Part shown: in pieces, positions 40,860 to 50,731 of the stretch
Numbering within the stretch: position 1 is the stretch's first letter
Layout of the letters: the number at the start of each line of letters is the position of its first letter
Source: Nemertoderma westbladi
Lineage: Eukaryota > Xenacoelomorpha > Nemertodermatida > Nemertodermatidae
Assembly (NCBI GenBank): GCA_032718475.1
Contig: JAUCBJ010002218.1
Coordinates: 1 to 64,000 of the forward strand
DNA length: 64,000 nucleotides
Direction: 5' to 3'
Made by a program: the position numbers and the translations under genes
The notes under the pieces: generated by a model
Told to the model about the DNA's origin: nothing
The model's input: only the letters and a program-made list of their open reading frames with translations
The model's database searches: none

Positions 40860-40979
40860 AGCCTACAACACTTGGTGTTCCCTGGCGGTCTCCCATCCAA
40901 GTACTAACCAAGCTCGAAGGGCCTTAACTTTCGCTGATCGGACGAGAAGCGGTGCTTTCCCCTTGATATGGTCGTAGGC
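40860..40979 (-). rRNA. 5S rRNA: 5S ribosomal RNA, unit 7
   Basis: Full 120-nt copy with T7 terminator. Confidence 0.97.
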
Positions 40980-41551
40980 GAAGGATTATGAATCAAATTG
41001 CAGGGTAGTTGCGTTGGTCAAGAATTATTATGTTATATTATTAAAGTTGTCTCGTTCGTGAGCTTTCAAATTTGTTAAATCCTATAACAAAAATAAAATA
41101 AAAATACCTTTGGATTCATAATTTAATATTATAATGTCGATAAATTAGACGGAAAGTGAGACAAAAATGACAACAAATAAATGAAAAAATTTACACAATT
41201 ATATTTGCTCTTAAACAATGCGGTTCATTTGCCAGTTGTTGAACATATTAAATAAAATACCTAAAAAGTATTATCTTAAAGTATTCAGAATATAATATTT
41301 GAGAGAATCTATCTATATTCAATAAACTAATGTTCTGGAATATTTACATAGTAACAGGTATAGTGTGCAGTTATATGCTATTTGCTTGACCAGCCAATCT
41401 CAGAATTATTGTAAAATGAGATTTAACAACATATTTGACTTGAAACGTACTGATAGAGGGGTGGGGACTTGTTGGAGCTGTCGCCAGGTGATTCTAACTG
41501 TTTTTAGGGATCATTTGCGTGATAGGAAAACGCATTGAGTGAATTTTCATA

Positions 41552-41657
41552 GAGTATACTTTCTATCCTCTATCTCGTGGTATGGGTTAGAAGTCGCTAA
41601 ATTGAAAATCAATGTCCATTTTTGAACAAAATCGCAAGTTATTTTGGTATATTGCGG
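41552..41657 (+). ncRNA. spliced-leader RNA candidate, unit 8
   Basis: Leader and donor (41580) unchanged. It shares the cgctaaattg variant with units 3 and 5. Stem III reads attttggtatattgcgg, with one extra change. Confidence 0.66.
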
Positions 41658-41964
41658 CTAATTAATGGAAGGGCTTTTGAACTGGCAATTTAAATTGAAA
41701 TTAAAGCTGTACTTTCGAGAATTTCAAATCTGTATTTTAACTTCTTTAAGAAACATCTGAGATACGAGAGCTCTAACATTGCATGTATTTTTCACTTAAT
41801 AACTTGAGTCGTAAATATAGCACCAAAACAAGGGTTGTAGCAAAATAATTCAGTGTTTTTAGGAAACTGAAAAGTCTATTGTGCATATCCAAATTCCCTT
41901 ACTAACTGCGTTCAAGTAAAAATAAAGCAATGGAAAATAAATTAAAATATTTGCTGACAAAAAA

Positions 41965-42084
41965 AGCCTACAACACTTGGTGTTCCCTGGCGGTCTCCCA
42001 TCCAAGTACTAACCAAGCTCGAAGGGCCTTAACTTTCGCTGATCGGACGAGAAGCGGTGCTTTCCCCTTGATATGGTCGTAGGC
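41965..42084 (-). rRNA. 5S rRNA: 5S ribosomal RNA, unit 8
   Basis: Full 120-nt copy with T7 terminator, the last before the array ends at 42482. Confidence 0.97.
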
Positions 42085-42482
42085 GAAGGATTCTGAATCA
42101 AATTGCAGGGTAGTTGCGTTGGTCAAGAATTATTATGTTATATTATTAAAGTTGTCTCGTTCGTGAGCTTTCAAATTTGTTAATTCCTATAAGAAAAATA
42201 AAATAAAAATACCTTTGGATTCATAATTTAATATTATAATGTCGATAAATTAGACGGAAAGTGAGACAAAAATGACAACAAATAAATGAAAAAATTTACA
42301 CAATTATACAGTATTTGCTCTTAAACAATGCGGTTCATTTGCCAGTTGTTGAACATATTAAATAAAATACCTAAAAAGTATTATATTAAAGTATTCAGAA
42401 TATAATATTTGAGAGAATCTATCTACATTCAATAAACTAATGTTCTGGAATATTTACATAGTAACAGGTATAGTGTGCAGTA

Positions 42483-42960
42483 TAGCCCTCACAGTGATCT
42501 GCCGCCTCAGAGGCAAGAACCTCATTGTAGCTCATTGCATTGTTGCTCAGCTGTAGTGTGAAGCTGGATCTCACACTTGGCTGTTGCAACAGAGAGGACC
42601 AGTCATGCCGCGGCAAGGCATATTTCGTTGTTCTGCTAGCACGCAGACTAAGTCCTACCTTGGCCACAATAAGGTGGTGATCACTGGAGAAGGGTCGAAG
42701 TGTAAATGCATTACAGTCTTGTATAGAGCTCTGGGACTTGTGACCACTGGGTCCACTATGAGTCCATAGCTTTCCAGTTCGCTTCTTGAACTGGGTTCCA
42801 GCCGAAAACAATCCATTTCCAGAGATACAGACTCCCAACGGGCGCTGGAAACGGAACGGTTGGTGATGTCATAGAGAATGCAGCCAGTTGTGCCGATAAG
42901 GAGCTATTCCATAAAGCGGAGGTCAGTAAAATTGAGTTGTATCAGTGATGTGGTAGCTTA
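42483..42960 (-). mobile_element. LINE, 5' part: end of the endonuclease domain
   Basis: The - strand encodes PFSSDHHLIVAKVGLSLRAS, the conserved SDHH...KL.LR end of a LINE apurinic-type endonuclease, followed by SEAADHCEGY. The reading then breaks at the array boundary and resumes at 33892 with TAFTEAVKL, so this and 32022-33892 are one element split by the 5S/SL array. Upstream of about 42840 the frame shifts and fades. Confidence 0.82.
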
Positions 42961-43690
42961 TATAGAACACACATCTGTTTAAACAGTGTTTCTCTATCAG
43001 TGCGAGAGTAATCCTTGAGATATGGAGTTATACAACAAATAGCTAGTACCGGGTGAGTACAAAACAGAGACCCAAAGACTCAAGACCTGTACAAAACATA
43101 GACCAAAGACTCAAGACCTGTACAAAACATAGACCAAAGACTCAAGACCTGTACAAAACAAAAGAGGTAAATTCGCATTAGGTCCCAAGAGCGTTAGGTT
43201 CTATGGCCATTTAAAGAAGCAGGTTTAGTAAAGGAGCAGGTTATAGATGCGTATTGGGGGAACCAAAACAATAAAATAAAGTTAACACCACATGTAAGTT
43301 AATATTTTATGTTTGCATCTTATCTTTTAATATTCGATTGACTTTATTTTCTAATACCGATTTGACTGCACTAACTAATGCATTATAATTATTAACTATA
43401 TTATGTTGTTGGTTATTTTTTTACTTTATATTTAATTCGAAAGTAAAAAACGAATTAATACAATTACACATTAATAATACGAAAATATTTCGACATTTCA
43501 TTCTCAGAGGTTAATGCAATAAAAATTTCATTGCTGAACCGCGGGAAATTTGAATTTCTAAATCGGTTTACAATAAATTGCATTTTTTGATTCTAGGAAA
43601 TTAGATTAAGATTAGAAGTCATGAGGATCTCATCCAAGAAATGCTCAGTGATTTCCATTACGATCAATAGTAGGCTACCTGGGTAATAGT
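42961..43690. other. intergenic, with a short 31-bp tandem repeat
   Basis: Three copies of accaaagactcaagacctgt acaaaacatag lie at about 43069-43160. The rest is AT-rich without a gene. Confidence 0.55.
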
Positions 43691-44715
43691 CCAAATGTCT
43701 AAATGTCAATTTGAAAATGACATTTTGACATAATGACATGTCAAATGTCAATTTGTAAATGACATTTGGACATAATGACATGTCAAAATGTCAATTTGTA
43801 AATGACATGTGGACATTATGAAATGTCTAAATGTCAATTTGAAAATAACATTTTGACATAATGACATGTCAAAATGTCAATTTGTAAATGACATTTGGAC
43901 ATAATGACATGTCAAAATGTCAATTTGTAAATGACATTTGGACATTATGAAATGTCTAAATGTCAATTTGAAAATAACATTTTGACATAATGACATGTCA
44001 AAATGTCAATTTGTAAATGACATTTGGACATTATGAAATGTCTAAATGTCAATTTGAACAGTTTGACATAATGACCTGTCTAAATGTCAATTTGAAAATG
44101 ACCTCTTGACATAATGACATGACAAAATGTCAATTTGTAAATAACTTTTGGACATTATGACATGTCTAAATGTCAATTTGATAATAACATTCTGACATAA
44201 TGACATGTTTAAATCTCAATTTGAAAATGACCTTTTGACATATGACATGATGTCAAAATGTCAATTTGTAAATGACATTTGGACATTATGACATGTCTAA
44301 ATGTCAATTTGATAATAACATTTTGACATCTGTCTAAATGTCAATTTGATAATAACATTTTGACATCTGTCTAAATGTCAATTTGAAAATGACATTTTGA
44401 CATTATGACATGTCTAAATGTCAATTTGAAAATGTGAAATTGGACTTGTCTAAATGTGAATTTGAAAATGACATTTTGACATAATGACCCGTCTAAATGT
44501 TAAAACGTCATTTTGAAAATGACAGACATAATGAGATGTATAAATGTCAATTTAAAAATGACATTTTGACATAATGACATGTCTAAATGACAATTTGAAA
44601 ATGACATTTATGACATAATGACATGTCTAAATATTAAAATGTCAGTTTGAAAATGACATTTTGACATGTCAAAATGTCAAGTCAATTTGAGAAATGTCAA
44701 AGTGTCAATTTTGAT
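43691..44715. repeat. hairpin-rich minisatellite (aaatgtcaatttgaaaatgacatttt)
   Basis: About 24 copies of a roughly 43-bp unit containing atgtcaatttg, aaaatgacattttgacataa and tgacatgtc. The motifs atgtca and tgacat alternate, so each monomer is largely self-complementary and could fold into hairpins on either strand. Confidence 0.9.
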
Positions 44716-46886
44716 ATGCTGTATCAAATGAAAGAAAGAAAGTTTGCTCTCGAATAGTATGGTTGACTGCTCTAACGATTTTCCATATTTTTCTACACTT
44801 GTAGAAACCCTAATTCGAAGGACACTCGCAAATTTGGGTTTGACTTTTCCGCGTAGGTGTAGCGTACGCGTAACATACGCGTTCCACGTTATTTAACATG
44901 CAATATGTACAGTAATTTTATTTTTAAATGGAACATCATTTTCACGACGTTATTTATATATTAATTTAATTTAGTGAATGGCAAGTTAAGCATTATTACT
45001 GGAATACGTTGTCAGAGGTAGGAAGACTGCGATTGTTCTACAACAGTATTAGGCCTATGTACTTACTTGGCTTGGCTGACGTTGGACTTTTGAATGATTC
45101 TGATCTGAATGTGTAGGCCTAATCAAGCTGTAGTAAGCTAAGGTCTGACCTTTTGAAAGTTATATAAGTTCGCCGAACACGTTCGAGCAAACATTTCGAC
45201 TTATCGACTTATACCTAAAAGAACATGCTATGCCGGGTTACATGCTGGAGGGGCAGACGCAGAGATGTGCTCGTCGGTGCCATTGTCATTGTCATAGCAT
45301 CGCTTAAGATAGACAGATAGATAACACACTAAACTGCCGAACAACTTTATATTGTTTGTTCAGTAGAGGTAAAATCTCTGTTAAAAATAGGGAAAATGTT
45401 AAAAATAGGGAACTCTTAATAAAAGGTTTTGTCATTGGTTAGTCATGAGTAAACGTATGCAGTTACCTAGCAACATGGACATTTGGGGCAATATAATTGG
45501 TTTATATAGATATTTTCCTTAATATAACCACCATTCTACACCGTGTAAGCAATCATACTGTATTATTCCTTTATTCTAATTTCTTTATTCGAATAGATTA
45601 TTTATTTCATTATCATTTAGTTCGCTGCCATGATAAATGTAACTGTATGTCAATAAGCCCAATGAAGATCATTTATTTCCATTGTGAATTTTATCCTCAA
45701 ACCCCTTTTTTATCATATCATATTATTTATCAAATCCCAATTGGTCTCATGGGATACCGGTATTTATTGAGGATGTTTTTTCAATTCCTATGTAGAGGGA
45801 CTCTTATACTTTACCGTGCCATTATAGCTATATTTTGATATAATAAAATTATCTTAAAATATTTGTTCTATAACAAAAAAAAAATTAAATGTATAGATAA
45901 TATGTTCTATAGCATTAAAAAAAGAAACAAAAACTAGCTAGTATAAAAGATTTATACAAAGATAACATACAATAAAAAATTAACAAATTAGCTAGTGCTT
46001 TAGATTTTTTGTTCTAGAACAAAAAATAGTTGTTTTAGAACAACATTTTTATATGAAATGGATTGATAATGTTCGAGAACATTTAAAACAAAAAAAAAAA
46101 ACTAGCCAGCTGGCCATTTTTTGATATAATAAAATGATAACTTTTAATCTATCATTTCATAATTAGGGAAACTAGAAGGAAGTGAAGGAAGTGAACCCGG
46201 TTTAGTAACAAACAATAAATACATTAGCTACACAAGACGTAACAAAATGTAATTGTACGTAGAGTAAATTACGGTATCACTTGCGTAAATATATATTATA
46301 TAATTATAACAATTATATTTTTTTGAATTATATTGAATATATAGGTGGCACGGCAAACTGTAAGAGAGCCGTAGAATCATCCAAGGAATCAAGTCCCCCC
46401 ACTATCATTGTCCCTTTTTTCGAATGTTTGCTTGCATACTATTTCTGGTAAGCAACGTTTAGGATATCATTTGTCATACAGACAGAATGCTTTTACGCCA
46501 CAATTGGAATTGGTGCCTCGCAACTAAAAGAGTTCACAGACTTATTTAGCCCGCATTTTGGACAAGTTGTTAATGCTAATGTTCAACAGAAAATATCAGT
46601 TTATCTGTTAATGGGTCTTTACAAGTATCCAAGCCATTTCCTGAAGTGGATGCTGGAGGTGAGAATCATATGAATAAACGTTGAAACTATAATGATAAGG
46701 AAGCCCACCCGGTCTATAAATCGTCAGTTCGCATGTGTTTAATGGAGAAATGTCATGATCGAAACACAAACTCTCCAGTAGAAACACTGCGACGAAATTG
46801 ACTTGTTCCAGAACTTAGACATTGTGATAGCTACAGTAGTACCGATAAAATTATTTAGCCGACTTCAAAACTGTATTTTCTGTTAA
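44716..46886. other. intergenic, AT-rich
   Basis: No gene is recognised. A 28-base segment at 44836-44863 (gggtttgacttttccgcgta ggtgtagc) recurs inverted at 59790-59817. Region 45840-46110 has interspersed gttctagaacaaaaaa motifs. Confidence 0.5.
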
Positions 46887-46891
46887 ATGTA

Positions 46892-48025
46892 TGTAAAGGC
46901 TTTTGCGGATCTAGCTAGTCATTTTCCCCGCAAAGTACTCTGTAAGTGTTTTAGTGGACATAAAAAGCCATTTTTCTGTATGTGTACTTTAGCGGACATA
47001 ACTAGCAATTTTATGCCGCAATACGCCAAAATACTCTTGATACAGTGTAGTTCAGATGACGACATCTATCAGCTGATATATCCACGTAGAGCTTTCTTTG
47101 TTCTTTGTTCGGCTCGACCAATCAGAGCGATTTTCATTTTATTTGCACAGAAGCCTCTGGGAAATCGCGCAATGCATTATGGTCTTTGTTTACCTTTTTT
47201 CCTGAGCCCAGAACATCGGCTGTGGAATTATTCTGTGTTTCAGACTTTAGCCTAACATTAGAACGGCTTTGATCATAGAAACGTATAACTGTTATCAGCC
47301 CATATCATACTATACATACCTTTCACCGCATTATTTTACTGCTATTTACTGTCGGTTATTAATTGTTATCAGTTAATGGAATGTTGTTATATTTGGAGAA
47401 TATCGATAAATAATCAGAAAACCCCAATCTTCCTGATATACTGAAGGTTAGAGAGACCGGTTACATATAGCAATTGCGACTTACATTATAGTGGTTTTGG
47501 AGTGAATTGAATGCTATTTCATAGGCCCTACATGTGTCAGTGGCTGTTCTCTTTATATATGACTAAAATTAGTGAAGGTCGGCAGATCGGTGTGCAGCAT
47601 TGTGCGGTACAGTAGGAAATGCTTTATTATCTATCACACTCAGATAACAAAGCATTTCTTAAAGAATGCGCTTTATACGTGAATCATTAGCCATCCCGTT
47701 GTGTTTAGTATAAGTCATAACTCTGTTTACATACTTAGAGCGCCACGTCCTAAAGGAACTGTTAATATTTCCCGAAAGTGAATAATATTTGTCAGAGATT
47801 ATATATTAACGATCAATCGAATAGTACAGTAGGCCTACACCGCAATAAGGTCAGAGCATCCGAATCCAGTCTCCCTTAACTGTGGATGAATGATCGCGCA
47901 TAGGCTGGCTTCGGCTAATGTAACTTATGTGTATCAAATACTTATTATAGGCTAAAGTCGATTTATAACCTAGAAGACACCTAAATTTGGCAGGTTAAAC
48001 TGCTAAAGGTCTAAAATCACGGACA
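46892..48025 (+). repeat. 5' LTR
   Basis: About 1134 bp, matching 58323-59439 along its whole length with scattered substitutions and a few indels (for example near 47010 and 47610). The reading frame of 122 codons inside it (from 46887) has no domain and is not claimed. Confidence 0.88.
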
Positions 48026-49910
48026 ATAACAGTTATACGTTTCTTTATTGCAACGTAGGCAATAAAGGTAAAAGTACCGGTCGACCGGTAACCAGTAGGC
48101 CTAACTACCTAACCACCCGAACCGGTAATTACAGCAGTACAGGTACAGCAGTATTATTCGATTTTGATAATTATATACCGGTAGGTCTTAATATTTAATC
48201 GGGGACGCCTGGTTTTTTATTGGGATTTTACTTATTTCTGTCAGTTTTATTTATTTGTAAGTTAATATTGAGCAGAAGGCGTGTAAGCCTGCTCAGATTG
48301 TATAAATAATTTGTAGGCTGGATTGTTGTCTGGCTGTTGTTAGGTCTGAAGAGATTGCAGTGTGTGTAGAGTGTATGTCCGATAAAGTACTAGTTAGGAA
48401 CGTGGGGGCATCCAGTGCTGTAAGGTAAATCCCCCTCCCCCCCGAAAGAATAAGTCGTACTACTCGGTTAGAACGCATACTAACTAACCATTTCGGAGTC
48501 TGCATATACTGTAGTTTATTTAGGCTTGATAGTAGTCTGCCAGCATTTGGTTTGTATTTTGTTTGTGTAGTCTGTACAGGTAGCGTAATATTTATTATTC
48601 AGAGTTTATGCGATTATTCACAACATACATACCCCCAAGTTTATTCCTACAGTAATTGTGCTTGTTATACATACCGTTATAGTTAAATTAACCCCGGTAC
48701 TACATCAGGGCTGTTCGGCGTAGGTAAAGACTGGTGATTTTATGCTCTGGTCACTCCGGCAGATACCGTGGTTCTTTTAGCTGTACAAGTATTTTTAACT
48801 GCTGGTTATTTGTTGTATAAGTACTTGTACCTAATTTAGGGTTTAGTGTACAGTGCTTTCCGAAGGTAATTAGTGTGTAGGCAGTATATTTGTGTTGTAA
48901 AGTGGTTAATAGGCACGTTAGCTATAGTATGCTGCGGTAATTAACTTCTAGGTAGGAACACTCCGGGTACATAATGTAGTACTTATAGCGATACAGCTAT
49001 AAGTCGTCAGACGGTGGTATTTTTCCTATCTAGACAACGCAATATATTTACTACTGCTTTATTATTTTCAAATACCGTAGTATCTTGTCCGTTTGTAATA
49101 ACCAGATATTCTAACTCCTTGTTAGGCTGGTTTGTAGATTCCCTGTAAAATTAACCCTAAAAAATTCGTACGTGTAATTTTTGTGTTTATTAAGAGATTG
49201 TAATCTCACCCCGCAATTGTATATAATTTGTAGTAATAAGTAACTTAGGCAAGTAGAATTATTTGTTTTAGTGTCTAATACAATAAGTAGCACTCCACTG
49301 AGAGCGTTTAGCTTCTGTGAAGTGACTCCTTACCAGAAATAATAACATTTATTTCAAACATTGACAAAAACCCATTATACGGGTATATATATATTATAAA
49401 TCAACTCAAACCGATTTATAAAACAGTAGGCCTGTTATACATCAATTAGGTCTTAATATCAGTTGGACTACTGCTTAAATAACGGTAATAAAGTAAAGTA
49501 AAGTAACCAAGTAACCCCTAAAAATTCAGAAATTCAATTATTCTAAAATAATTGACATACCGGTATTTACAATAGGCTTATTATATTTATTTCTATAAAT
49601 TTAAGCTGAAATTATATACCGGTATTCTGTAATTAATTCTAGTCTATAATTCTACTTATATACTATAAGTGTAAGTTGTATACCGGTATTCACAATAGGC
49701 TTATTATATATTTATATATACTTGAGCTGAAATTATATACCGGTATTCTGTGACAAACCTAGTCTGTAATAATACTTATATATATACTATAAGTGTATAC
49801 CGGTACTCTAATATATTGTATATATATCACGTTACATAGAGTAACAATATCAGTAATTAATTACTAGGCTAACAGTTGATACTGAATTACTAGACTTGCT
49901 TTAACTGTAA
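48026..49910 (+). other. untranslated leader of the LTR element
   Basis: No ORF of note. The primer binding site should start at about 48026 (ataacagttatacg), but I could not match it to a tRNA. A 123-bp tandem duplication lies at 49558-49680/49681-49800, each copy with two ataccggtatt motifs. Confidence 0.5.
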
Positions 49911-50261
49911 TATAGCAGTAGGCATTCAACTGTACAAACAAACATATCTGACACAAAGCAAAACCTGTCAGACAGTCTCCTAGATACAACCATCTGTGAC
50001 CCAGATAGGAGTGCTGAACGTTTGAGACCGAAGTTCAACTCAACTCCTACTGTAAGAAAGATCATCCCTCCAGTAGTAGTATCAGACCCTAGGCTAGTCC
50101 AACACCGTAGGTCTATCATAGGCACTCGGGCTCAAGTCAAGTGTGACCAAGAAGCAGCTGTTAAACAGCAGCAACACCCGAGCCGAGAACTTATTTCTCA
50201 GCGGCCCGACAGCTCCAGTAGTTCGGATACTGTAGAGCTGACACCCGAGCGCGGAGCAAGA

Positions 50262-50672
50262 ATGGCAGATGCGGTTTATTCGGATCCCCTTCCCATTCTT
50301 CCTGCAGCCGTACTCACTAGGGTATTGATTGCGGTGGAGGAACACCAAATCGATTGGGCGAGAAGTAAGCGATCGACCAAGGACAGTTATGCGGGATACA
50401 CAAGGGAGGAACTGAAGTCTATTGTCGAGTCGCAATGGAACTTCCCCGGACCCGGACTCCCATTTAACTTATCGGAAGCAACCTGGGAAGACTTACACAG
50501 GATGGGAGTGACGAAAGACACTAGTGATCCAGCTGTGTGGAAGAGGTCGGCAGCAGGATATGTACAGGGATTCTTCAGCTCTTTGGAGCGATTTGAGGAA
50601 CAACTGTTTCAACAACCCCAAGGACCTCAAGAGCAGGAGAGCTGCTTTATCAAGTTCGAGAAAGAATTCTAA
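50262..50672 (+). CDS. LTR element ORF1, unassigned N-terminal gag-like protein
   Basis: Starts at ATG in agaatggcagatg and encodes 136 residues beginning MADAVYSDPLPILPAAVL, ending at TAA 50670. The frame is open from 49911 without an ATG, so the start is uncertain. No domain is recognised. It lies directly before the gag ORF, in another frame, and may be the detached N-terminus of gag. Confidence 0.5.
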   Translation: MADAVYSDPLPILPAAVLTRVLIAVEEHQIDWARSKRSTKDSYAGYTREELKSIVESQWNFPGPGLPFNLSEATWEDLHRMGVTKDTSDPAVWKRSAAGYVQGFFSSLERFEEQLFQQPQGPQEQESCFIKFEKEF

Positions 50673-50731
50673 GAATCAGACTAATCCTATCGGCCTTTGA
50701 GGAAGCTTCGAAATGAAGACAAGACACGTCG

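Larger units (their letters stand above)
33893..42482. repeat. tandem array of eight 5S rRNA/SL RNA units inserted in a LINE
   Basis: Eight head-to-tail units of about 0.95-1.10 kb. Each holds one 5S gene on the - strand and one SL-RNA-like block on the + strand. Spacings between successive 5S genes are 950, 1104, 1056, 1104, 1055, 1096 and 1105. Units 3-4 and 5-6 are near-identical 2160-bp dimers. Unit 1 lacks about 144 bp present in the others after the 5S gene. The array is bounded by gcagt on both sides (33893-33897 and 42478-42482), and the same LINE continues on either side. gcagt is also the unit-to-unit junction inside the array. Confidence 0.93.

Noticed and set aside
46887-47255. 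122-codon ORF at the start of the LTR element
   Set aside because: Lies within the LTR, is broken in the 3' LTR copy, and has no domain.
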